This document shows positions 27,645 through 36,611 of a DNA stretch of 64,000 bases, piece after piece (the first letter of the stretch is position 1; each line of letters opens with the position of its first letter). The DNA is taken from the NCBI GenBank assembly GCA_913060475.1, contig CAJXSD010000003.1, positions 62,001 through 126,000 on the forward strand, written 5' to 3'. The stretch is from an uncultured Paracoccaceae bacterium (GTDB taxonomy: Bacteria > Pseudomonadota > Alphaproteobacteria > Rhodobacterales > Rhodobacteraceae). The position numbers were made by a program, and so were the translations under genes. Under the pieces are notes generated by a model that saw only the letters and a list, made by a program, of their open reading frames with translations, did not search any database and was not told where the DNA came from.

Positions 27645-28387
27645 GCCAATTCTCCTTGGGGTAGGGGCTGTGTTTTTGGGGCTGCAGGGGGCAAATGAAT
27701 GCCGCATTCGGTTTTTTGCGTGCCCCGCCAGCGGCCTGATCGCGGGTCCTCTCCGTCTTTGACGGGGCTGGTGCAGGGGGTGCAACCAATCGACGGATAT
27801 CCGCGCGCGACCAAAGGGTGGCGGGGTAAATCATGGGCCTGAAAATAGGCGGCCACATCTTGCCCTGTCCAATGTGCCAGCGGATTGATTTTGATCCCTG
27901 CAATGATCGGGTCAACCTCATAAAGGGGGAGGTGGCCGCGTGTTTGCGCCTGATGCCGTTTGCGCCCCGTAATCCAACCCGAATAGGGGCGCAACGACGC
28001 CGTTAATACATCGGTTTTGCGAATGCGGCAGCATGTGTCCGGGTCTGACTGATGCAGCATCGCGGTCGGATCGTGACGGGTCACAGTTTGCGGGCCTGCG
28101 CGGTGGTGTTGGATATTGGTCAATCCAAATTTCAACGCCAATTCAGATTGATAGGTCAATGTTTCAGGAAACAGCATCATCGTATCGATAAAGATAATCG
28201 GCCAATCGCGATTAATTTCAGACACCATATGCAGCAAAACTGCGCTTTCCGCCCCAAAGCTTGAGACCAAGGCATAAGGCACCGCCTGTTGCCCATCACA
28301 TAAGGCGCACAAAATATCTTGTGCCGCTGCATCTGCATTGCGGCGGTTTAGATCGCGTACCTGTGCTGTCTGGTTATTCGGCGGCAT
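27641..28387 (-). CDS. cysH: Adenylylsulfate/phosphoadenylylsulfate reductase
   Basis: A 248-residue CysH enzyme that reduces activated sulfate to sulfite. The PP-loop motif is SSFGAESAVLLHM (about 42-54). It contains the Cys pairs DTCCRIRKTD and GCTPC, which bind a [4Fe-4S] cluster in APS-type reductases, and the catalytic C-terminal ECGIH. So it is more likely an APS reductase (assimilatory, bacterial or plant type) than a PAPS-only one. AAAGGGG lies before ATG 28387; the first 14 bases overlap the reductase gene upstream. Confidence 0.93.
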   Translation of the reverse strand: MPPNNQTAQVRDLNRRNADAAAQDILCALCDGQQAVPYALVSSFGAESAVLLHMVSEINRDWPIIFIDTMMLFPETLTYQSELALKFGLTNIQHHRAGPQTVTRHDPTAMLHQSDPDTCCRIRKTDVLTASLRPYSGWITGRKRHQAQTRGHLPLYEVDPIIAGIKINPLAHWTGQDVAAYFQAHDLPRHPLVARGYPSIGCTPCTSPVKDGEDPRSGRWRGTQKTECGIHLPPAAPKTQPLPQGELA

Positions 28388-30044
28388 GGGCGCCCCTTTC
28401 TTGCGGATAGAGTGCCGCCTGAAACGGGGCCAGCCCCACCCGTCGATAGGTGGTGATAAATGGTTCATCGCGATCAATCCGCAGCGCCAGATAGGTGTCG
28501 ATGATGCGTTCAATGGCCGGCAAAATGGCGTCCGCGGAAAATCCGGGCCCCGTCCGGTCGCCCACGCGCGCCGTTTCTGTTGCGTCCCCGCCCAGTGTGA
28601 TTTGATAATTTTCCACGCCTGCGCGATCCAATCCCAAAATCCCGATGTGGCCCACATGGTGGTGCCCACAGGCGTTGATGCAGCCCGAAATTTTCACCTT
28701 GATCGGGCCAATGTCGCGTTCCAGTTCCAGCGCGTCAAAGCGTTGGGCAATTTGTTGTGCAACCGGAATGGATCGCGCTGTGGCTAGCGCGCAATAATCC
28801 ATGCCTGGGCAGGCGATGATATCGGAAATCAATCCGATGTTTGCGGTGGCCAGTCCTGCCGATTTCAACGCGGACCACAGTGCAAATAAATCGGATTTGT
28901 GGACATGGGGTAAAATGACGTTTTGTTCGTGACTGATGCGGATTTCATCATGGGCCAGTGTTTTTGCAACATCGGCGATCACACGCATTTGCTGGGCGGT
29001 TGCATCACCCGGGGTCTGGCCATGCGCCTTAAGGCTGATGGTGACAATGGCGTATTCAGGGTTTTTATGCGCCACTGTGTTCGTATCGATCCACGACTGA
29101 AACACAGGGTTTGCGCGATAATCACGATCAAACCCTGTGACAGATCCGCTGCGATAGGGGGGCGGTGCAAAATGTGATTTGATCTGATCCAACAGCTGCA
29201 GGGCGGCATCTTGGTACTGGCCCCGCAATTGGTCAAATCGTTCAGCCACCCGCGCACGAATATCGTCCAGCCCATGTTCATGGACGGTTATTTTGATCCG
29301 CGCTTTGTATTTGTTGTCGCGCCGACCGATCAGGTTCCAAACACTGACCACAGATTCCAGATAGGCCAACAAATCTGAAAGTGGCACGAAATCCTCTAGA
29401 ACCTTGCCGATCATGGGGGTCCGTCCCAATCCGCCCCCGATGATCACACGCATGCCCAGTTTTCCGGCCTGTTCGACCAGTTGCAGACCGATATCATGCG
29501 CACGGATCACCGCGCGGTCATTGTCCGACCCTGTCACCGCGATTTTGAATTTGCGTGGCAGAAACTGGAATTCGGGGTGATCGGTGGACCATTGCCGGAT
29601 CCATTCCGCATAGGGGCGGGGGTCGGCCACTTCGTCCGCGGCGGCCCCTGCAAAATGATCTGCGGTCACATTGCGAATGGTGTTGCCGCTGGTTTGGATG
29701 GCATGCATGTCCACGCTGGCCAATGCGTCCAGGATATCGGGAATATCGGACAGGCTTGGCCAGTTGAATTGGATGTTCTGGCGTGTTGTGAAATGTCCGT
29801 ATCCTTTGTCCCAACGCTCTGCGATATGGGCAAGCGTCGTCATTTGGGCGCTGTTCAACGTGCCATAGGGAATGGCCACCCGCAGCATATAGGCATGCAG
29901 CTGCAGATAAACGCCGTTCATTAATCGCAGCGGTTTGAATTCATCCTCGCTAAGCGCACCGGAAATGCGGCGGGCCACTTGGGCGCGAAACTGTGTGTTG
30001 CGTTCGCGCACGAAATCACTGTCAAAATCGGAATATTTATACAT
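28374..30044 (-). CDS. Siroheme nitrite/sulfite reductase hemoprotein
   Basis: A 556-residue reductase with duplicated ferredoxin-like and siroheme halves. The cluster and heme site is in the second half: CPGMDYC (C-x5-C) and CINACGHHH (C-x3-C). The first half has GYGHFTTRQNIQFNWP. In this operon it is almost surely the assimilatory sulfite reductase (six electrons, sulfite to sulfide), as no nitrate genes are near. Start ATG 30044 (MYKYSDFDSDF) overlaps the DUF2849 stop by 8 bases. Electrons may come from ferredoxin via Fpr, as no CysJ is seen. Confidence 0.93.
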   Translation of the reverse strand: MYKYSDFDSDFVRERNTQFRAQVARRISGALSEDEFKPLRLMNGVYLQLHAYMLRVAIPYGTLNSAQMTTLAHIAERWDKGYGHFTTRQNIQFNWPSLSDIPDILDALASVDMHAIQTSGNTIRNVTADHFAGAAADEVADPRPYAEWIRQWSTDHPEFQFLPRKFKIAVTGSDNDRAVIRAHDIGLQLVEQAGKLGMRVIIGGGLGRTPMIGKVLEDFVPLSDLLAYLESVVSVWNLIGRRDNKYKARIKITVHEHGLDDIRARVAERFDQLRGQYQDAALQLLDQIKSHFAPPPYRSGSVTGFDRDYRANPVFQSWIDTNTVAHKNPEYAIVTISLKAHGQTPGDATAQQMRVIADVAKTLAHDEIRISHEQNVILPHVHKSDLFALWSALKSAGLATANIGLISDIIACPGMDYCALATARSIPVAQQIAQRFDALELERDIGPIKVKISGCINACGHHHVGHIGILGLDRAGVENYQITLGGDATETARVGDRTGPGFSADAILPAIERIIDTYLALRIDRDEPFITTYRRVGLAPFQAALYPQERGAHAAE

Positions 30045-30345
30045 GGTTTGCCTGCTGTTGTTTGCCGTGGTCGTAATTGGATGGGCCGGTTGCACGAAAC
30101 GCTTCGCGAAAATGGGCGGGCTGGATTGCACCATCGATGAAATGAACATCGGCCAGATAAACGCCAACGGCGACATCCGTTTGGTTTTGTGCGGCCTCCA
30201 GCCGGGATTGGGCACGTTCGGGCGAGTCAAACACCTGCGCAGATTGCAGATCGCGCACCCAGGCCCCCCAAGGGTCCAGATAGATCACATCCCCCAAGGT
30301 CAGATGATTTGCGGTGATCACTTTGAATATCGGTTTGCGCGACAT
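30037..30345 (-). CDS. DUF2849 protein of sulfite reduction operon
   Basis: A 102-residue DUF2849 protein: PIFKVITANHLTLGDVIYLDPWGAWVRDL at the start, then AAQNQTDVAVGVYLAD. The family lies between cysG and the siroheme reductase in many alphaproteobacteria; function unknown. It is joined to cysG by a 1-base overlap and to the reductase by 8 bases, so all are coupled. Confidence 0.87.
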   Translation of the reverse strand: MSRKPIFKVITANHLTLGDVIYLDPWGAWVRDLQSAQVFDSPERAQSRLEAAQNQTDVAVGVYLADVHFIDGAIQPAHFREAFRATGPSNYDHGKQQQANHV

Positions 30346-31733
30346 TATGCTGTTTCCTTTTGTGTAAGCGGCAGATTGACCGCATCGCGCGGCTGTAGTC
30401 CCAAAAAGATCAGGGCAGGCCCAGCAATCGCACCGGATTGAAACACATGGGCCAAACGGTCCAATGTGACCGATGTGATGGTTTGATCCGCCCGTGATGC
30501 GTTTTCGATAATGGACAGGGGCGTATCCGCGCGCGCGCCATGCATTAACAACCGACCCTGAATAAAGCGGGACGATTTTTTCCCCATGTATATGGCCGCC
30601 ACCTGATCCCCGCCTGCTAGGCTGGTCCAGTCATGATCGGCAAACCCCGCCATGTCGTGGCCGGTCAGAAATCGTACCGATGTATTGCGCCCCCGTTTGG
30701 TCAGCGATTGACCAATCGCCGCCGCCGATGCCGAGGCCGCAGTGATCCCAGGAACGATGTGCCAGCTGATATCATGGGGTGCCAGTGCCTCAATCTCTTC
30801 GTCCAGTCGGCCAAAAACGGTGCAATCGCCACCCTTAAGCCGGACAACATAATCGCCCTGCTGTGCATGTTTGACGATCAAATCGTTGATTGTGCCTTGA
30901 TCGACCGAGGGGCCAAAACCGGTTTTACCCACATCAATCATGCGCGCTTCGCGTCGGGCCAATTCCAAAATGCCGGTGCCGACCAAACGGTCATAGATCA
31001 CCACATCTGCGCGATCCAATTCTTTGCGCGCCTTTAGTGTCAGTAATTCTGGGGCGCCCGGACCCGCCCCGACAAAGGCGACATGGCCCAAGGCATCAGC
31101 GGGGGATTTATGTGTTTCGAACAATTTTTCCAATGCGTTTGCCACGGCGGCTTTGCCTTGCGACAGCGCGCGTGGGCCGATGGTGCGATAAAATTCATCC
31201 CAAAATTTGCGCCGCGCTGGGCCCATAGGGATCTGGTCGGCAATGGCGCGAAATGGTTTGGCCACTTGGGCCAAGATGCCCAAATTGGTGTCCAGATGTT
31301 CTTCTAGATGCGCCTTGATTTGGCGGGCCAGAATGGGGGCTGTGCCCTCTGATCCGATGGCGATGGTGACGGGATCGCGATCCACAATCGCGGGTGTGAT
31401 AAAGGCGCTTGCGGCAAGGTTATCCACCACATTCGCAAATACGCCTAGTTTTGTGGCCAATGCGGCCTGTTCGCGGTCCAGCGCGTCATCATCATGCGCC
31501 GCGTAAAACAGGGCTGCGCCAGCGATATCATCTGCCATAACATGACGGCGGTGCAGCGTAATCAAATCTGCCCGCGCCAGCGCGATCAAATCGTCCACAG
31601 GGCTGGGATGATACACATGAATATCCGCGGATGTTTTTTGCAACAGGCGCAATTTGGCCAAGGCTGTTTCGCCACCGCCACAGACCACGATTTTTCGATT
31701 TTCAACATTCAAATAAACAGGAAAGTGGTTCAT
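30345..31733 (-). CDS. cysG: Siroheme synthase (uroporphyrinogen methyltransferase, precorrin-2 dehydrogenase, ferrochelatase)
   Basis: A 462-residue trifunctional enzyme that makes siroheme, the cofactor of the downstream reductase. The N-terminal part (MNHFPVYLNVENRKIVVCGGGETALAKLRLL) is the NAD-dependent dehydrogenase/chelatase. The C-terminal SUMT part begins near VAFVGAGPGAPELLTLKA and has VIYDRLVG, RLKGGD and VVPGITAASASAA. First gene of the operon cysG-DUF2849-reductase-cysH-DUF934-fpr, divergent from an Lrp-type regulator. Confidence 0.95.
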   Translation of the reverse strand: MNHFPVYLNVENRKIVVCGGGETALAKLRLLQKTSADIHVYHPSPVDDLIALARADLITLHRRHVMADDIAGAALFYAAHDDDALDREQAALATKLGVFANVVDNLAASAFITPAIVDRDPVTIAIGSEGTAPILARQIKAHLEEHLDTNLGILAQVAKPFRAIADQIPMGPARRKFWDEFYRTIGPRALSQGKAAVANALEKLFETHKSPADALGHVAFVGAGPGAPELLTLKARKELDRADVVIYDRLVGTGILELARREARMIDVGKTGFGPSVDQGTINDLIVKHAQQGDYVVRLKGGDCTVFGRLDEEIEALAPHDISWHIVPGITAASASAAAIGQSLTKRGRNTSVRFLTGHDMAGFADHDWTSLAGGDQVAAIYMGKKSSRFIQGRLLMHGARADTPLSIIENASRADQTITSVTLDRLAHVFQSGAIAGPALIFLGLQPRDAVNLPLTQKETA

Positions 31734-31767
31734 GGTGGTCGTCCTTGTATGTGTTTTCTGCGACCAT

Positions 31768-31786
31768 TATAGAATAATGTTCTATA
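31768..31786. promoter_or_regulatory. 19-bp dyad in the cysG/lrp divergent region
   Basis: TATAGAA (31768-31774), spacer TAATG, TTCTATA (31780-31786): a perfect inverted repeat 35 bases before the cysG ATG. A related half, TAGTTCTA, lies near 31816-31823. It is well placed to be the operator of the divergent Lrp/AsnC-type regulator or of another regulator of sulfur genes. Which protein binds it is inference. Confidence 0.65.
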
Positions 31787-31875
31787 TTTAGGCTATATGA
31801 CTTGCAAAATAAGGAATATAGTTCTAAAAATACCCCAATACGTCCGAATATTCCAAAATGGCAGGTGAAACCGAA

Positions 31876-32337
31876 ATGACCGTCCGAATAAATGAAATGG
31901 ATCGAAAAATTTTATCCGAACTGCAAAGCGATGCCAGCCAGTCCCTAGACGAAATTGCGCGTAAAATTGGCAGTTCCAAGACGCCCGTCTGGAACAGGAT
32001 TCGCAAAATGCGCGACGCAGGGATCATCAAAGATACGGTCGCCCATCTGGATGCCGAAAGTTTGGGGTTTGACGCCTGTTTTTTCGTCTTGGTCCGCACC
32101 AGCGAACACGAAGCGGCGTGGCAAGACGCATTCCTGACCGCCCTGCGCAAACGCCCCGAGGTCCAAGAGGCGCATCGCCTAGCGGGTGACATTGATTACA
32201 TACTAAAGGTCCGCGTACAAAACGCACGTGCCTATGACGCGTTTTACCAAGCCCTGATTTCCGAGGTGAAAATTCACAACGTCACCGCCCTGTTATCGAT
32301 GGAGGAAATCAAATCCACCACCGCGCTGCCCCTATAG
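31876..32337 (+). CDS. Lrp/AsnC-family transcriptional regulator
   Basis: A 153-residue regulator: N-terminal winged helix (ILSELQSDASQSLDEIARKIGSSKTPVWNRIRKM) and a C-terminal RAM ligand domain (HRLAGDIDYILKVRVQNARAYDAF). I prefer ATG 31876 because AGGTGA lies just before it; an ATG at 31858 would add six residues and has no ribosome site. It is divergent from the sulfur operon and may sense an amino acid such as cysteine to control it. Its last 6 bases overlap the convergent P450 gene. Confidence 0.92.
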   Translation: MTVRINEMDRKILSELQSDASQSLDEIARKIGSSKTPVWNRIRKMRDAGIIKDTVAHLDAESLGFDACFFVLVRTSEHEAAWQDAFLTALRKRPEVQEAHRLAGDIDYILKVRVQNARAYDAFYQALISEVKIHNVTALLSMEEIKSTTALPL

Positions 32338-33513
32338 GGTGACGTTCAACGCCTTGAGCCCGTGGAAATGATAGATATCGGCATATTCTGGCGTTTGGGC
32401 CAAGTTTAGGTTGGGGCAGCGTTCAAACAGGATGGGAATGGCAATTTGCAGTTCCAACCGCGCCAGTGGGGCACCGACACAAAAATGAATACCGCCGCCA
32501 AAGGCGGTATTTTTTTGGACGCGGCGCGTCGGGTCGAACCGATCCGGCGCATCCCAGCGGTTTGGATCGCGGCCTGCAGCACCAAACATCAACGCCACTT
32601 GGTCACCGCGTTGCAGTGTGATCCCCCCGATGTCCACCGGTTCATAGGCAAAGCGGGTAAACATGTGCAGCGGCGGGTCATAGCGTAGGATTTCCTCGAC
32701 CGTGTTTTCGATGGTTTCGGGGCGCAGCCATTCAGGGATGCATCCCTGTTCCAACAGTGTTTTGACACCATTGCCGATCGTGTGCACGGTCGCTTCGTGA
32801 CCGGCGTTTAACAGCAAGATGCAGGTTGTGATCAGCTCATCCGTGGTTAGCTTTTGGCCATCCTCTTCTGCGGCGATCAAATGTGTGATCAGGTCATCTT
32901 GGGGGTTTTGGCGTTTTTCTTGGATATAGCGATGCATAAAATCGCGAAATGCGATTGATGCGGCAATGGCGCGATCCTCTAGCGCGCGGGTTCGGCGCGC
33001 CTGATACATCAGAACCATATCATTGGACCACCGCAGTAAATCAGAGGCCATGGTTTCGGGCACGCCCAGCAGACGCGCAATGATAATGACGGGGATTTGT
33101 GTCGCATATTGGGGCAGTAAATCACAGACATCGCGGGGCAGATCATCAATCAGATCATGGCACAATTGTGCGATTTCGGGGCCCAGTGCTGCAATCCGCC
33201 GCGATGTAAAGGCACGTAAAACCAGGCCGCGTAACCGTGTGTGGCGCGGGGGTTCCAATTCCAGCATGGAATGTGCCTCGATATCGTAAAACGGGGCCAG
33301 ATGCGGCGCGATTTTGGGGGCGAAATCCGGCAACGCTTCGCGGCCTAACCGTTTGTCCTTGAGCAGGGCTGCAATGTGATCATGCGCAAAGACGGCGGCC
33401 ATGTTATAATCGCGCCAAAACACAGGACCCCCATGTGCCAACATTTCGGCATAAAAAGGATAGGGGTTTTGTACAAATTCCGGATCTGTGGGCGATTGTG
33501 AAATCGAGTGCAT
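32332..33513 (-). CDS. Cytochrome P450
   Basis: A 393-residue soluble bacterial P450. The heme-binding loop is FGGGIHFCVG with Cys345 as the thiolate ligand; the I-helix motif is AGHEAT (237-242) and the K-helix ExxR is E274-R277. It probably hydroxylates a small molecule, using ferredoxin and a reductase from elsewhere. Start ATG 33513 (MHSISQSPTD) follows AAAGGA. No tailoring or ferredoxin gene lies nearby, so the substrate cannot be guessed. Divergent from dctB with only 54 bases between. Confidence 0.94.
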   Translation of the reverse strand: MHSISQSPTDPEFVQNPYPFYAEMLAHGGPVFWRDYNMAAVFAHDHIAALLKDKRLGREALPDFAPKIAPHLAPFYDIEAHSMLELEPPRHTRLRGLVLRAFTSRRIAALGPEIAQLCHDLIDDLPRDVCDLLPQYATQIPVIIIARLLGVPETMASDLLRWSNDMVLMYQARRTRALEDRAIAASIAFRDFMHRYIQEKRQNPQDDLITHLIAAEEDGQKLTTDELITTCILLLNAGHEATVHTIGNGVKTLLEQGCIPEWLRPETIENTVEEILRYDPPLHMFTRFAYEPVDIGGITLQRGDQVALMFGAAGRDPNRWDAPDRFDPTRRVQKNTAFGGGIHFCVGAPLARLELQIAIPILFERCPNLNLAQTPEYADIYHFHGLKALNVTL

Positions 33514-33567
33514 GGAATGTCCTTTCGCTATGGTCAATTCATACCAAGTCGCGCTAGATTGCAATTC

Positions 33568-35346
33568 ATGTTTGGCAAACACCCTAAGTTTTTTTGGGCC
33601 TATGGGGCCCTGATCGGCGCGGCACTGGCAATTGCGGCGGCTGTCTGGCATTTGGGCTATGTCCGTGCGGTCGAACAGGTCCATGCGCGTGCGCAATCTG
33701 ATTTGGCCCTGGCCTCGGATCGATTACAGGCCCAGTTGCAACGTTATCAAGAGGTTGCGGTATTGATGGCCAACCATCCTGTTTTGGCCCGTCTGACCCA
33801 TCCAGATGCATCCCCGCAGGATCAGCAGGCCGCGCGTGATGTGTTACGGGCTGCGGCTGATAAAACAGGGGCCGTTACGCTGACCTATGTTGCGGTGGAT
33901 GGGACGATTTTGGCCTCGGCCACGCCCGAGGTATCGCGCGACATCGCCGCCGCCCCCCATTATCGCCGTGCCTTAACGGGCGCCTTGGGGGTGGGTCATG
34001 GGGATGACCCTGTTTTTGGCAAACGGGTGTTTTATTACGCATCGCCGTTTTTCGGGGCAAAACGGGGTGTTCGCGCCGTGTTAATCGTTACCGTTGATGT
34101 CGACCGCATAGAAGCCCGCTGGCGCGGAACGCGGCCGACGGTGTATTTCGTCGACCAAGGCGGGCATGTGTTTATTTCGAACCGCTCCGAACTGTTGGGG
34201 TGGTTGCGTGACCAAAACGAAGTGGGCCTGCATCCCCCGCAAAAATCAGCGGGATCGGATTTTGCGTCGCATTTGGTGGCCGCCCAGTATGAGGTTTGGT
34301 CGCTGAACTGGGGGCCCTATGTGCCAAAACGGGCATTACATATTTCCAGTGATTTGCCGACCATCGACATGCGTGCCGAGGCTTTGGTTGATTTGTCGCC
34401 CGCGGTTCGGGTTGCGTGGTTGCAATCGTTCGGGGTGGGGGCCAGTGTCGTTTTGTTTGGCCTGGTGTTGTTGTTTGTCGGTCATCGGCGCGCAGCCTTG
34501 GCCCAAGAAAACACAGAACTGGAACATCGCGTGTCCGAACGCACAGCTGAATTGTCCATCCTGAACCAAAACCTGCGCAGTGAAATTCGTGAACGCCAGG
34601 AGGCCGAAGCCGCGCTAAAGCTGGCGCAATCGGAATTGGTGCGGGCGGGTAAACTTTCTGCACTGGGGCAAATGTCGGCGGGCATCAGTCATGAATTAAA
34701 CCAGCCTTTGATGGCGATCCAGCAATATGCAATCAACGCACGGACATTTTTGGCGCAGGAAAAAAATCAGCAGGCGGGTGCCAATCTGGATCATATTGCG
34801 AGCCTGTCTCAGCGCATGGGCCGTATCATCAAAAACCTGCGGGCTTTTGCGCGAAACGAACATGAACCCGTGGGGCAGGTGGATGCGGTCGCAGTGATCG
34901 ACAGCGCGGTCGAGTTGATGGCCGTGCGCTGCACACAAGATGATATCAGCCTGAATTGGGATGCGCCCGGCATGCCCGTCTATGTTGTCGCCGGCGAGGT
35001 GCGATTGGGGCAGGTCATCGTGAACCTGATTTCCAATGCCGCGGACGCCATGGCACAGTCTGCCACGCGCGAAATAACGATCACGCTGAAACCTGCGCCT
35101 AGGGCCGACCAACCGGTGGTCGTGTCGGTTGCAGATACGGGGCCGGGCATTGACGAGCCGGAAAAAATCTTTGATCCCTTTTATACCACGAAATCGGTGG
35201 GGCAGGGCGATGGAATGGGGCTGGGTTTGTCAATTTCCTATGGCCTGATCCAAAGTTTCGGCGGCGACATCCGCGGGGAAAACACCAAAGATGGCGCGAT
35301 ATTTTCGATTGATTTGAAACCCTGGACAGGTACACAGCAGACATGA
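33568..35346 (+). CDS. dctB: DctB-like sensor histidine kinase
   Basis: A 592-residue membrane kinase of the C4-dicarboxylate (DctB) type. An N-terminal helix (about 8-30) and a second helix (about 285-305) bracket a periplasmic double-Cache/PAS sensor. A coiled coil (about 310-350) leads to the H-box GISHELNQPL with His375, then ATPase motifs (NLISNAADA, DTGPGI, GLGLSISYG). The start is uncertain: GTG 33508, ATG 33517 and ATG 33568 are all in frame; I choose 33568 because the protein then begins right before the first helix. The stop overlaps the regulator by 4 bases. Confidence 0.9.
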   Translation: MFGKHPKFFWAYGALIGAALAIAAAVWHLGYVRAVEQVHARAQSDLALASDRLQAQLQRYQEVAVLMANHPVLARLTHPDASPQDQQAARDVLRAAADKTGAVTLTYVAVDGTILASATPEVSRDIAAAPHYRRALTGALGVGHGDDPVFGKRVFYYASPFFGAKRGVRAVLIVTVDVDRIEARWRGTRPTVYFVDQGGHVFISNRSELLGWLRDQNEVGLHPPQKSAGSDFASHLVAAQYEVWSLNWGPYVPKRALHISSDLPTIDMRAEALVDLSPAVRVAWLQSFGVGASVVLFGLVLLFVGHRRAALAQENTELEHRVSERTAELSILNQNLRSEIRERQEAEAALKLAQSELVRAGKLSALGQMSAGISHELNQPLMAIQQYAINARTFLAQEKNQQAGANLDHIASLSQRMGRIIKNLRAFARNEHEPVGQVDAVAVIDSAVELMAVRCTQDDISLNWDAPGMPVYVVAGEVRLGQVIVNLISNAADAMAQSATREITITLKPAPRADQPVVVSVADTGPGIDEPEKIFDPFYTTKSVGQGDGMGLGLSISYGLIQSFGGDIRGENTKDGAIFSIDLKPWTGTQQT

Positions 35347-36575
35347 AACAGGTTTTATTGGTTGATGACGATGCGGCCGTGCGCAACGCGGTGGCCCAAA
35401 CGCTGGAACTGGCCGATTTCGATGTGATCACGGCCGGATCCTTTGTCGAGGCCAAAGACCACATCACCAAACGCTATGCCGGCGTCATTTTGTCGGATAT
35501 TCGGATGCCTGGTCGCGACGGGTTTCATTTGCTGGACTATACCAAATCGGTCGATCCAGAATTGCCAGTCGTATTTTTATCCGGCGAAGGGGATATTCCC
35601 ATGGCGGTGCGCGCCGTCGGCAAAGGGGCCTTTGATTTTTTGGAAAAACCCTGCGGACCGGCCGACATGATTGCCGTTTTGCATCGCGCCTGTGCGGCAC
35701 GATCTGTGGTTTTGGAAAACAGGGCCATGATGCATGAAATTGAAACCGGCGATCCGGCAGCGCGGTTGATATTTGGCGTATCTGAGGCCGCAGAACAGCT
35801 GCGCAGAAAAATACGGTCTGTTGCCGGGATCGAGGCAGAGGTTTTAATCACAGGCGCGGCGGGAACAGGGATTTCCAAGGTCGCCGAAGTGCTGCATCTG
35901 AGTTCGCCGCGATCCAAGGGCGCATTTCAAAAACGTGCCTCTGAGCAGTTGACACGGGACGGATTGGCCCAGGTGTTGGCGCAGTGCGAACATGGTGGGG
36001 TGTTTTTCGATGCGATCGAACAAATGCCGCGCGATACCCAGTTGATGTTGCTGGACCATATGGAATCGGGCGACCCCATGCCGCGTGTGATTGCGGGAAC
36101 AAACCTGTCCTTGGCAGATCTGGATCATTCCGGCGCCTTGGTGCCCGATTTGTTTTACCGGTTCAATGCCTTGTCCATTCGTATCCCGCCCCTGTCCGAA
36201 CGCCCCGAAGATATTCCGGTTATGTTTCACCACTATGTCGCCCAAGCGGCTGAGCAATCGGGAAAGCCCATCCCTGACATCGGCCCCGAGGTGATCGGGT
36301 CGTTAATGGCGCGCGAATGGCCTGGAAACGCGCGGTCATTGATGAGCGTTGCGATGAAATTTGTGCTGGGGATCGCAGATTTTGCCCAAACGGACATTGA
36401 TGAAACCTTGGGGTTGGCGCAGCAAATGGCGCAGGTCGAAAAGGCCCTGATTGTTGACGCATTGCGCAAATCAAATGGCCGCGTGGCCGAGGCGATCAAA
36501 ATCCTAAAACTGCCGCGCAAGACATTTTACGACAAACTGAACAAACACGGGATTCGTGCAGAGGAATTTCGCTAG
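35343..36575 (+). CDS. dctD: DctD-like response regulator with degenerate sigma-54 AAA+ domain
   Basis: A 410-residue NtrC-family regulator. The receiver domain has Asp52 as phosphate site (LSDIRMPG). The AAA+ domain is damaged: Walker A reads GAAGTGIS (171-178), with the Lys replaced by Ile; the GAFTGA loop is absent and the region around 193 reads GAFQKR; Walker B reads FFDAIE (221-226) in place of LDE. The domain is also shorter than usual. PPLSERPEDIP and EWPGNARSL remain, as does a Fis-type HTH (about 378-402). It likely binds DNA under DctB control but cannot remodel sigma-54 holoenzyme, and may act with sigma-70. Confidence 0.88.
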   Translation: MKQVLLVDDDAAVRNAVAQTLELADFDVITAGSFVEAKDHITKRYAGVILSDIRMPGRDGFHLLDYTKSVDPELPVVFLSGEGDIPMAVRAVGKGAFDFLEKPCGPADMIAVLHRACAARSVVLENRAMMHEIETGDPAARLIFGVSEAAEQLRRKIRSVAGIEAEVLITGAAGTGISKVAEVLHLSSPRSKGAFQKRASEQLTRDGLAQVLAQCEHGGVFFDAIEQMPRDTQLMLLDHMESGDPMPRVIAGTNLSLADLDHSGALVPDLFYRFNALSIRIPPLSERPEDIPVMFHHYVAQAAEQSGKPIPDIGPEVIGSLMAREWPGNARSLMSVAMKFVLGIADFAQTDIDETLGLAQQMAQVEKALIVDALRKSNGRVAEAIKILKLPRKTFYDKLNKHGIRAEEFR

Positions 36576-36577
36576 GC

Positions 36578-36595
36578 TGTGTGGAAATCCGCACA
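36578..36595. promoter_or_regulatory. Dyad 1 upstream of dctP
   Basis: TGTGTGGAA/ATCCGCACA: an 18-bp inverted repeat with one arm mismatch, starting 3 bases after the dctD stop. Its form resembles sites bound by DctD upstream of rhizobial dctA, as I recall them. A second dyad lies 33 bases further, about three helical turns, so a dimer pair on one face of the DNA is plausible. Confidence 0.7.
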
Positions 36596-36611
36596 AACCC
36601 CGTTGTGGTGC

